NCBI GenBank assembly: GCA_003024985.2
Contig: PXIH01S0002951.1
Length of the DNA: 16,070 nt
Strand: one strand, 5' to 3'
DNA from: Euperipatoides rowelli
Taxonomy: Eukaryota; Onychophora; Udeonychophora; Euonychophora; Peripatopsidae
How positions within the stretch are numbered: position 1 is the first letter of the stretch; the number at the start of each line of letters is the position of its first letter. Position numbers and translations under genes: made by a program. Under the pieces are notes generated by a model. That model was not told where the DNA came from. It worked only from the letters and a program-made list of their open reading frames with translations, and did not search any database. Shown in pieces: positions 1 through 8,534 of the stretch.

Positions 1-1239
1 CCACATATTTAGGTCCTTGAAATTGTCCTTTTCTGGTAATGGAAAGTTCTGAAAAGTGCTTGAATTTCTTTTGCTGATAAGTGTACGGACCATGTCGTTC
101 TCTTATCAGCTCTCTCAGCTGATTCATTACTGACTTTTAAGTTTGAGGAAGCTGAGAGGAGTTAGAACAATGGGAGGTTTTAGTTACTTCACAGCACATC
201 ATGGAATTGAATGAACTGTTGACTACAATATTTTTGAAAGGACTTTTTAATTTTCTGACAAGTTAACAGGACTTTTTCATTCAGGCTTCATAGTGGCCCA
301 GGAATAGTGATGTCATATTGGGCTGTTTCTAAAAGTTGAGACAGATGATATCTTATTATCGGCTGACTAACTTTGAAAATCACATGACTTTTTGGCAGCC
401 AATTGAAATCTATAAAATGATGGCTTTTACATGAAATTTAAGACAGATTGTTTCTCTGAGTTTAAAAATTAAAGGAATTTTTAATCATTTCTGGAGCCCA
501 AAATTTGTTGTGAAAATTTTTCTTCCAAACCTATGCCACTGGAATAATGAAAAAAGAAAGAGGAACAGTGAGTTTCTTTAACTTTATAAATTAATTCTGG
601 AGAATAGAAATTACTGAATTAAAGTTTTTTCCAGATCCAAGCCCAACAAAACTTTAAAATAAAAATGAAGAAAAGAAACAAAGGAACAGTAGATTCCTTG
701 GCAATATAAATTATTCTGGATTGAAAAATTTACTATGGAGAATCTTCCCCAAGATTCATGTCACCAAGAAATAAAATATTGAAGAATAAAAGATGCATTA
801 TAGGAAAAGAAAGACTTCCCAACACAAAAAAATTCCAGCTTCCTGAGCAAGCACTCTCTGAAAAAAAAATTCCATTCCAAAAGAAGAGTACCAAGAAAAT
901 AAATCTGCAGATCTTATACATGGAATTGCTGAACGTTACTAACAATATTTTGGAGAGAAATACTCAGATATCTTATCCCTCACGAAATTTACTGTCTGTG
1001 CCTTTAAAGTTGTCTGTTAATTTGTCCAACATGTTGCACAGAGAATCCTGATTCCCACCTGTTTCAACTCCCACCTTGACAGACAGTTTTCTGAGTTAAT
1101 AGTCCGCCCCAAAGGTCACTACAACCAATTGGAACTGCTCTGAGAATTCCGAATTCCCATGATATATTACTCCAAGCTCAGTTGTCCGCTTTTTGAGAAC
1201 GACATCACAGACAAAAATAAAAATTTTTAAATGAACGCA
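1..1239. other. No convincing gene
   Basis: Apart from the tandem duplication this contains two small inverted repeats near the left end: CTGATAAG/CTTATCAG at about 74-110, and CTCTCAGCT/AGCTGAGAG at about 113-158. A plus-strand ATG frame at 758-1051 (97 codons) is lysine-rich, resembles nothing I know and is probably chance or decayed TE. A frame at about 1020-1143 is also open without a start. Confidence 0.4.
546..720 (+). repeat. Diverged tandem duplication, period about 118 bp
   Basis: The segment at 546-601 (starting AATGAAAAAAGAAAG, ending AATTCTGGA) matches 664-720 (starting AATGAAGAAAAGAAA, ending TTATTCTGGA), sharing GGAACAGT and TATAAATTA blocks. Similarity continues more weakly for about 40 nt after each copy. 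Origin unknown. Confidence 0.5.
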
Positions 1240-1415
1240 TTTTTGAGTATAAATGTAATAGAATTCTGTATTATGGAAATAAGCTATAAGAGCTACACAG
1301 ATAACTCTAGACCCTGTTACCAGCTTGATATAACAAGATTTTGTTTTGCATTCTCAAGATGCTTTGTACAAGAATACCTTATTCTTTGACAATAAAGTTT
1401 GAATTTGAATTTGAA
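1240..1415 (+). mobile_element. Probable non-LTR 3' end with (TTTGAA)3 tail
   Basis: The stretch ends ...CTTTGACAATAAAG followed by three exact TTTGAA hexamers (1398-1415). An AATAAA signal followed by a short tandem repeat instead of poly(A) is a common 3' end of CR1-like LINEs. No RT domain is recognisable directly upstream, so the 5' limit is a guess. An open frame at about 1153-1230 reading KLSCPLFENDITDKNKNF may be the tail of a coding region. Confidence 0.4.
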
Positions 1416-2194
1416 ATAATGGAATCCTGACAATCTGTATATTTTGATACAGATTATGTACATTAAAAAAAATAATACTAAATTTAACTTTAAATTCTAG
1501 CTAATTGAATTATGCATATTATGAATGTTTATATTTAAAGTTAATACTCTTTTAAAGACACAATATTTTTAAGCAGATATTTTATACACACTGACACAAT
1601 TAACAGACTGTAGAGGTCTACAAATTGAACTTATATGCTCTTTGGTTGTTTTAAAAAATTATCTATTATTATCTACAATTCCTTAAATTTTGATCAATCA
1701 TTACAAACCCCCTAATTACCTTCAGTCAAACAAGAAAATTAAAATTCAAACATAAGAAAAATACTTAAAAAAAAAAATTTCCCTAAAAGAGCTGGACATT
1801 CTGTCAGTTATCATAATAAATCTCACTAATAAAAAAATAAAAATATTTCTCAAGTTTAGTTGAGCTAGCTCCCAAAATAAAATGTATAACGTACATTGTT
1901 AATACTTATCAATTTCATTGTCCCTTGGGATGATTGAATTTTTTTGAACTTTAACTGTTGCTTTATATTTGATTTTGTCTCAATAGCTCCTGTTTTGGTA
2001 AGAGAGAATTTTCAAGTGGCTCCTGTCCTTGGCTCCTATCTCATTTGATGGTTCTTACTTTTGGGAGATATATTTTCTCAGAGAACGGACTATTGAGCTG
2101 GGGAAGATGATTAGGGGGTTGTTCTTGGGGAGATAGCACCAGCATCTATACAAGTTGGATTTACATCCAAAAGCAGGAAGATAACATAATATAA
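1416..2194. other. A+T-rich, no gene seen
   Basis: This is mostly low-complexity A+T sequence. A less A+T-rich patch at about 1985-2180 resembles, in inverted orientation, the patch at 1175-1199 (20 of 25 positions between 1175-1199 and 2099-2075). That points to a shared decayed repeat family. Confidence 0.4.
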
Positions 2195-2224
2195 TTTTTT
2201 TTTTTTTTTTGTATAAAATTTATT
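2195..2224 (-). repeat. Minus-strand AATAAA plus A16: retroposed or polyadenylated 3' end
   Basis: On the minus strand AATAAA (2224-2219) is followed 8 nt later by sixteen A residues (2210-2195) in genomic DNA. Upstream on that strand (to about 2700) is A+T-rich sequence without a coding frame, resembling a 3' UTR. Either a processed retrocopy of an mRNA 3' end or a LINE/SINE tail would fit. Confidence 0.45.
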
Positions 2225-2781
2225 CAAGTAAGCTTTCACTTACATTATAGAAAAGTAAACTTGTAATATACTATATTTACATACAATGTATACGGTACCA
2301 CAGTGAAACAATCAATTCATGCTACACGCTGATATAAATTTTTAGAACATTGTAGTTAAACTTTGATTCTGAACTATACAATTCAGTTATTAATTATCTA
2401 GTTTAGCTTTAATAAATAGGCATAGTTATAAATAGTTATTCATATAACATCTCATTTTATAAGCTTACTGACGAGATAAACTAAAAGTATATATTTTTTT
2501 TTTAAGGGAATTGCACCGAAACAATATGATTTATTAAATGAAAATTTAACATTATAATATTGATTGAAATTACACACAAAAAAGAATATTACATCAATAC
2601 AATATTGGTGTTGAATCTTAGTAAAATAAAAAAACAAAGATTGAAAGAATCAAATAGATTAATTAATACTTTTTAATTATTAGTATTGGAGAATTCTAAA
2701 TTAAATTAGAAGCGAGAATGATTTATCACTTCATAAGATTAATAAAATTATATCTTTATAATTTCATTTTTATTTTTTAAA
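2225..2781. other. A+T-rich, UTR-like, no gene seen
   Basis: No coding frame with recognisable content on either strand. It could be the body of the retroposed 3' UTR that ends in the minus-strand A16 tail. Confidence 0.4.
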
Positions 2782-3366
2782 ATGGATTACAGAATAGAAA
2801 ATTTTGATCCGATTAAGCAGCTAAATATGCTCAGCAGCTAAATATATACCTGATCACCAACAAAGTGGAAGAAACTCTAAAACTAGCTACGATATTAACA
2901 CTTGTTGGAGATAAAACATTTTTTTTGTTATTCGATCTTGTGGCCCAAGCGAAACCAGATGAAAAGTCGTTAGAGGAAATACTTCACATTCTAGAACGAC
3001 ATGATTTGCCCAAGCCGCTATCACTTATGAAAAGATTTTCACTCCGCAACAGAATGCAAAAAGAAAACTAATTAGTTTTGGATTAGGCTGCAACTAAGTG
3101 TAAAATTTCAATTAGAAAAGTTAAACTTTTTTATTTTTGATCAAATTATATTTGGTATCAGTGATCCTATATTCAATAAAGACTCATTCTTGAAAAGGAC
3201 AATATCAAATTTGAAAATATAGTGCAAATCGCAGCAACTGAGATGGCAAATAAAAATTCAAATATTAGATATAATAGAGAAATTTAATAGTGAAACTGGT
3301 AAAAAAAAAAGCTAAATAAATTGTGAGTTTCCGCCTGCTAACACCAAAATTTGCCCGCACTGTGGA
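2782..3366 (+). pseudogene. Ty3/gypsy-type gag remnant
   Basis: Capsid-like text is spread over shifted frames. From an ATG at 2782 one frame reads MDYRIENFDPIKQ. At 2865-3071 another reads ATILTLVGDKTFFLLFDLVA, then AKPDEKSLEEIL and PLSLMKRFSLRNRMQKEN. Pieces at about 3139-3287 read DQIIFGISDP, then RLILEKD and IAATEMANKNSN. A C-x-x-C-G pattern at 3352-3366 may be what is left of a zinc knuckle. Known: the order VxTxxxxxGxxTYxLLxxLxxPxKPxxK, KP....RF.F..R.Q, DQ...G..D..IQ..L is typical of gag capsids of gypsy-like LTR retrotransposons. Frameshifts and stops make it non-functional. No LTRs, protease or polymerase were found with it; a non-LTR fragment follows immediately. Confidence 0.7.
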
Positions 3367-3371
3367 GTAAA

Positions 3372-3733
3372 CATGAGTTGAATGTTGGGATTTGCAGTGA
3401 GATAGGGTCTAGACTTGGGATGGAGTATAATGTAGATAAATCAAAGATACTATGGATAAATAAGAGGGAAAAGGGGTCATGGATTTAGGAGATAGAAGTT
3501 TAGAAGAGGTGGACCAATATGAATATTTGGGAATAATGATAAGTTCAGGTAAAGAATATTTAAAGGAATGGGGAAAAAAAGTGATTGGAAAAATAAAAAT
3601 AAATAAAAGTATAATAAAAAGGGTGGCCGGGAAATGTGAGGAGAAAAATAGGATTCAAAGAGAAATGGGTAGATATGCATTAAGAGGAAATATGTACACG
3701 GCAGTGGGGGAGTACTTTAATTTACTTTCTTGA
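3372..3733 (+). pseudogene. Non-LTR reverse-transcriptase fragment (palm end/thumb)
   Basis: One frame (3372-3485) reads SEIGSRLGMEYNVDKSKIL followed by WINKREKGSW and a stop. The next frame (3479-3733) continues with LDLGDRSLEEVDQYEYLGIMIS and then a lysine-rich helix, KEYLKEWGKKVIGKIKIN. Known: GLxxNxxKSKxM..., then I.G..IE.V..Y.YLG..IS is the post-YADD region of many insect LINE RTs. The lost frame at about 3480 and the absence of palm motifs upstream show it is an isolated dead fragment. Sequence after about residue 50 of the second frame is weakly conserved. It abuts the gag remnant, which suggests insertion into or recombination with it. Confidence 0.65.
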
Positions 3734-4031
3734 TCCACTTCATAAGTTTTCTGGTTATATTTTAAGGTATCTGCATTACTTCAGGTCATGTATTACCTTC
3801 TGATAGATGGCAAGCTTTATATATAACTGAACATCTCACTCATTCTTTATGTATTTTAACCTATAACTTATTATTCCTTATCTCTTGATTATGTAGTGTG
3901 CGACTCGTAATTGGTTTGGAATTTGTGGTGGTTCCAGCTCTTTTTTCCGCTATTCTGGTTTAACAAACAACCCTCTGGATAAGAACCATTTCCTGATTTG
4001 TCTCTGTAAAAATATTTTCTACATCAGTAAA
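3734..4031. other. Non-coding stretch between RT fragment and A12 tract
   Basis: Slightly less A+T-rich than its surroundings (for example around 3895-3960). No domain recognised. It may be a 3' UTR of the retroposed sequence ending at 4071. Confidence 0.3.
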
Positions 4032-4071
4032 AATAAAGCACAGATGTGTTGCTTCTTTTAAAAAAAAAAAA
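4032..4071 (+). repeat. AATAAA plus A12 tract: possible retroposed 3' end
   Basis: AATAAA at 4032-4037 is followed 22 nt later by twelve A residues (4060-4071) encoded in the DNA. This is the pattern of a reverse-transcribed polyadenylated RNA. It may close the non-LTR fragment that ends near 3733 or an unrelated retrocopy. Confidence 0.4.
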
Positions 4072-5916
4072 GACTAAGTAACTTATATGTGGAAAGGAAA
4101 TACAATAAAAATAATTCCCTCAAACAGTTTGGAAATTCTTAAGAAAAATAATCACATACCAATAAATGTAATACTGAATGATAATTTTTTTTTAATTATG
4201 ATTTCATTTTGATTAAAAACTAAATCAACAAATTGATTCATATGTAAACAGATAAAATATTACAATAAAAATTATTCAATAATTTAAAACATTCATTGAT
4301 ATAATCTTTGAAAACAAAAAATGTCACATGATATAATTTTTTTTAATATACGGGTAAGTCAAATAAATGATAAAAATATATACTAAAGTATATACAAATA
4401 AATCAATACCACCTTATTACATGTGAAGGATTTTATCGTGAACCCTGTATGACATATGAACATAGCATTTATTTACTAAACAAGCAAACATAAATCTCTA
4501 AGTTAATATGAAACTATATCTAACAACAAAAATGTATACAGTATGTACTCATTATAAAATTATTCAATATGAAATATCGGTTGTAATAAAAATAATGTTT
4601 TGTTCCTGGCAAAAGATCTCATTGAGTTATAGTAGCCTACATGTTAATAAATAGGGATAATACAAATTACTGTTTTTTTATTACTGAAAACTGCCTAATA
4701 CAATTAAAATTCCAAGTCTAAACATCACTTATTCATGTTTATTAGGAATTTAAAATGAAAAAAAAAAAAAAAAACCTAGGTGTGCATCCATAGACCCAAT
4801 GTTATTCATTTATATTCTATAATATTTATGTTGGAGTTATGGTCAGTGCGGGATTAAGGTTAGAGATCATTTAACCACTTAATCAATTTGCCCCTGTTAT
4901 TTCAGGAAATTTTTTGGGGCTTAAAAAAAAAAAAAAAAAACATTTTCTAGAGTTATCTTGAGCCACATTTAAATTAAGCTCACATTCGAAAATTTCAAGA
5001 ATTAAGTTAGGAAATGATATCAAAGTAATAGGGTATTGAAAGTTTATTCAGTCAATTGCACCGTATTTCATTTTTAAATCTCTATTTTGCATATTTGATT
5101 ATCTTTTAATATTTTAAGATTATAATTGAATATTGATTTTTATTATATAATATCTAATCATGTGCAGAATAATATATTTTATTGGATATTATACAATCGT
5201 TTTATTGCTTTTTACAATTTATTATACAATATTTTCATACTAATGCATAGTCAGTCACTTTTTTTTATACAGTTTGTAACTATTTTTAAGAAAGAAATGT
5301 TTGTTTTTATATTAATCGGGCAAATGTTAAAAAAATTATTTACAGTGACTTTAAAAACAATCTAAAGATGTCCAGTTCCTTTTTTATCAATATAAAAACA
5401 TTAAAAAAAAATAGTATGTTTTTGGACATATTTTTCCGAAATAAATAGTTGGTTAAGTGGTTAATATGCTAAAATTGTATAATAAACAGACCTGTGTACA
5501 AATAGCATTGCATCTATTGATACAAAACTGTGTACCAATAGTCACTCCCCCCAAAAAAAAATCTGAAGCTGATTAAAATTGTTTTCAATTTAAAAAGGAA
5601 AAGCATATTACAAATGTTTTTAAAAAATATTAGGTTAGTATGAACTAAAGATGTAAATTTTTTATATAAAATTAGTAAATGTGATTACAATTTTTTTCAT
5701 AAGAGCATAACTCCATATTATGAATTGTTTTAATTACCAGTCAAAGTTTTCTTTGTAATAAGCTAGTCATTTTTATACAAAATAGTTATTCAAAAATGTG
5801 TGGTCCCTTGAGATTCGTAATGACAAGAGTATTTCTATGTAAGAAAAAACAAGCCATGTGTTTATGGTAAGTCTAAAATGATAATTAAATATACTACATT
5901 ATCCCTTTCACTTGAG
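4072..5916. other. Long A+T-rich gene-free stretch with A tracts
   Basis: Contains A17 (4758-4774), A18 (4923-4940) and a small 8-bp hairpin TATATACT/AGTATATA (4377-4394). An open frame at 5126-5365 is composed almost only of A/T-coded residues (I, F, Y, N, L) and is best explained by base composition. A donor-like ATG|GTAAGTCT occurs near 5865. Confidence 0.5.
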
Positions 5917-6064
5917 GAATCAAAGAAAAAGATCAAGGTACAGGTATTTTTTGGTGGCTGATGTTGATGAGGAATTGTATAATATTGTACAACCACTAGA
6001 AGAAAACTGTGCAATTGCCAATTCCACTATCCTGAGACCTCCACAGATAAATATTTCAATATAA
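5917..6064 (+). CDS. Candidate terminal exon or decayed coding fragment, unrecognised
   Basis: After a pyrimidine-rich acceptor-like tract ending TTGAG, one frame is open for 48 codons to TAA at 6062-6064. It reads NQRKRSRYRYFLVADVDEEL, then YNIVQPLEENCAIANS, then TILRPPQINIS. Base composition is clearly less A+T-rich than on both sides, and an AATAAA lies about 80 nt downstream near 6146. I do not recognise the protein. The opposite strand is also open over the same interval, with its own good acceptor (CTTGCAG) near 6068, so strand and reality are uncertain. It could be a 3' exon of a plus-strand gene, a minus-strand exon or a TE remnant. Confidence 0.25.
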
Positions 6065-6410
6065 ACTGCAAGTTTAGTTTAAATAATTTTATCGGAGATA
6101 CATTATATGCTGTCTTCAGTCCTATCTTTATTAATTCCCTTTATAAATAAAAGCGTAATTGATTAATATTTTGAAATTTGACCAAAAGTACAGACCCATT
6201 AAACAATTGTACTGATTAACCAACTTTTTTACCTTTCTCCCAAAAGTTCTGGCTATAATTGATTATCCAAGCAAAAAAACCGATAATGCTAGTTTTACAT
6301 GAGTTCAACACTATCTAGTCCCTTTTAAACTAATTTTCAAGTTAATGAAGCTATCTTCATGCATATCAAGTCTATTTTTAACTGCATAGTCTTTCCATAC
6401 CCACTCAAAT
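6065..6410. other. No gene seen
   Basis: A+T-rich sequence between the candidate exon and the LINE linker fragment. AATAAA near 6146 is the only notable site. Confidence 0.4.
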
Positions 6411-6660
6411 TTATTTAAACCACTCAATACCATGTATATTATTTGCTTCATAAACCATTATATTTCCTTCCTGTCTTTTACCTATTATTCTCTCTTTTAT
6501 ATATTTCCAAAATTTCCTACAATCATTCCTCCCTCTTCTTAATTTATTAAGCTCTATCAATTACCTTCTTACATTATAGAATATTTATCATAGTTTTTCT
6601 TTTATATTTCAAATATATCTTCCATTTCTCAATCACTTTCTCTAATCTTTCACTTATCCC
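6411..6660 (-). pseudogene. Non-LTR element fragment (linker between endonuclease and RT)
   Basis: The minus strand from 6551 to 6411 is open for about 46 codons, reading LNKLRRGRNDCRKFWKYIKE, then RIIGKRQEGNIMV and GIEWFK before TAA. Above it, in a shifted frame up to about 6660, is SERLEKVIEKWKIYLKYKR. Lysine/arginine-rich helices with the R-K-F-W-K motif followed by KG-N-I are typical of the segment between the endonuclease and RT domains of insect LINEs. On the plus strand this appears as a C/T-rich tract. It may belong to the same family as the fragment at 3372-3733, but the two are on opposite strands and do not overlap in the protein, so this cannot be tested here. Confidence 0.55.
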
Positions 6661-7257
6661 CAAATTTTGATTTTTTTAAAATTTAATTTCAAATTTACAA
6701 AACTTTAAGTTGGCAAGAACTACTCTCAGCACAAAAAATATAAACATTTCCAAAATTTCCATTTTCATGTTGAAAAGTAATTTGCAAAGACAGCATCACA
6801 CAAATGGCCCTATAAAAAACTTTCTAAAATTCGTTTTAAAAGTAAAAACCATAAATTGATTAGCATTAAAATTCCTGTCAAATGGGGTTAGCACCTTGCA
6901 AGAGTGGACAGCTGTAAAAAAAGCATAGCATAGACAAGTATTGCCATTGATATTTATACTCATAGATCTGCCGTGATTTTAGTTTTGTTCACATGAGCAT
7001 GAGGCTTAACAGAACATTGTTTTTTTTCAGAAGTTCTAAACCACAAATGAAATACAAAGACTGAAAACATATTAAATAGTTGAAACTTGAAGTCAAGAGT
7101 GAAACAGATTCTCTATTCAAGTCTGGAAGGTTATTCGTGAAGCAACATCATGGACCAACCTGGTCAAGACTTACTGTATACTGTGGTTGTTGGTTTCACC
7201 TGTGGAATCCTTTCTTTCGGGTCCAAGGATAATGCATAAAGGGTTTTTTTTTTCTAG
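6661..7257. other. Mostly non-coding; one short signal-like frame
   Basis: A strong acceptor (T-rich tract ending TTTCAG) lies at 7019-7030, but all frames after it close quickly. A 29-codon frame from ATG at 7150 reads MDQPGQDLLYTVVVGFTCGI, then LSFGSKDNA, then stop. It is hydrophobic in the middle and unrecognised. No good splice donor follows it. Confidence 0.25.
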
Positions 7258-7404
7258 TATTGATCCATATATTTCTGATTTTACTAGAAGGAAGATGATG
7301 AGGCTATGGACTATCAAGGAAGAAGAAGACCAGAAGTGTTTCAGAATAAAGTCTCAAGAAACAGATTTAGATGTGTAGTACAAAAAGAAATCCTGAGGTT
7401 GTAA
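7258..7404 (+). CDS. Candidate terminal exon, unrecognised
   Basis: Two acceptors are possible. One, after a T-run ending TTTCTAG, begins an exon at 7258 that reads IDPYISDFTRRKMMRLWTIK and ends at TAG 7376-7378. The other, after TTTTACTAG, begins at 7288 and reads KEDDEAMDYQGRRRPEVFQ, then NKVSRNRFRCVVQ, to TAA 7402-7404. The two frames overlap and both are charged and purine-rich. Several AATAAA motifs follow (about 7414, 7449, 7604-7613), as expected for a 3' UTR, and the position fits a plus-strand gene converging on the ML gene. No upstream exon with a matching phase was identified and no family is recognised. Confidence 0.25.
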
Positions 7405-8453
7405 ACATTGTAAATAAATAGTTCCCTTCATGGAAAACTTATTTTTAAAAATAAATTGTCTATTCAAATCTCTAGAAAACCAATAGGTTTTCAAGGTTTA
7501 TTTTCTATGTAATAATTTATCATATATTGTTGCTAAATATTTTATATGATAATCACTTGTAATTTTGCAAATTATATAAAACAATTATGTATATTATTCG
7601 TAAAATAAATAAAATGTATTTTGTATGTGCCCTTTTTTCTTCTGAACTATGGTACTGAAAAGATTTGAATAATTTATTGGCGCATATTGGTCCAACAGAT
7701 ATTTAAATTTCAGTCGATAGCATAGGCAAACAACACTTTCAATTGATATAGTTTACTTGTGCATAAATTAATGCTCTTTGCTCTTTGTATTAGCAGGTAA
7801 ATGCTAGTATTTTTTAAAAAAAGTTCTTTTTCAATTTCTGGTTTTAATATTGTTCTCTCCGTAAATAAGAAAATAACACAAGGAACAAAAAAAAAGCTGC
7901 TTTTTGTCTATTCAGTTGTAAGTAAAATTAAATATTCTGGAGAAATTATCTTCAGGCTTAGAAGTTTTTTTCAATGCCAGGATTTTCATGCTTTGTGTGC
8001 TAATTAGAAGAAGCAATATGTGTAAGACTAATTCAAAATCATGAAACATTCATATTTTCCTGCTCTTTAAGCTAGTAAGTTTTAAAATGTTTAAATTGAA
8101 CTGTTGAAAACAGAATTAGGAAATGAAGAAAATTTGAAAACCGAATGGAAAATAAATATGTATAAATGTATATTATAGTTATTAATAAATTAAAAATATA
8201 TAGTAATTTGAAATCTTTGGATTTCTTCTAAGTTTTATCATTTGAAAAATGTTGATCAGATTGGCTAAATTATAATTATGTTATCAAAGACATAAAAGTC
8301 TATTTACCAATAGAAAATAAACGACAATTTTTACTCAGATTTGAACTATTAAAATGGTCATGCAAATAAACTGTGTTAATCTGAATATAAAAATGTCCTT
8401 GAGAATGACATCAGTGATGGTCAGAAATTGGTATAATATGATAACGGCTATCA
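7405..8453. other. Intergenic/3' UTR space
   Basis: A+T-rich. Plus-strand AATAAA pairs at 7604-7613 and a minus-strand AATAAA at 7678-7673 face each other about 60 nt apart, consistent with convergent transcript ends. A plus-strand frame at 7801-8007 has no recognisable content. Confidence 0.35.
7673..7678 (-). promoter_or_regulatory. Candidate polyadenylation signal for the ML gene
   Basis: AATAAA reads on the minus strand about 780 nt beyond the ML stop codon. It is the clearest canonical hexamer I found downstream on that strand; an ATTAAA at 7848-7843 is nearer. A+T richness makes chance hexamers common, so this is only a candidate. Confidence 0.25.
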
Positions 8454-8534
8454 TCAGATAGTAAAGTCCGAGAATCCACAGCCTATTATTTGTCCTTCTT
8501 GGTCCTCCGCCCAAGCTTTTGTCGTATATCGACC
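8454..8534 (-). CDS. ML-domain gene, terminal exon (C)
   Basis: The exon is 81 nt: 26 codons plus TGA, directly followed by a second TGA. The acceptor is a pyrimidine-rich tract ending TTTTTAG just above 8534. The exon begins in phase 0, and exon B ends in phase 0 after IPNFIPK, so the junction reads IPK-GRYTTKAWAEDQEGQ. That restores the family's typical P-x-G-x-Y-T turn, followed by D..G..I.C and a short final beta strand (FSDFTI). The Cys of IIGC is the expected partner of the N-terminal Cys. Confidence 0.75.
   Translation of the reverse strand, partial: GRYTTKAWAEDQEGQIIGCGFSDFTI

Noticed and set aside
758-1051. 97-codon plus-strand open frame
   Set aside because: Starts with a normal ATG, but the lysine/asparagine-rich content has no domain and lies in a repeat-like area; the minus-strand frame in the same place is equally meaningless.
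2452-2637. 61-codon minus-strand open frame
   Set aside because: A+T-driven F/Y/I/N-rich frame in UTR-like sequence.
3477-3680. Minus-strand frame opposite the RT fragment
   Set aside because: Shadow of the plus-strand RT remnant.
5126-5365. 79-codon plus-strand open frame
   Set aside because: Composed almost entirely of I, F, Y, N, L, as expected from A+T-rich DNA; no motif, no splice context.
7801-8007. 68-codon plus-strand open frame
   Set aside because: No motif or exon-like composition; overlaps probable 3' UTR of the ML gene.
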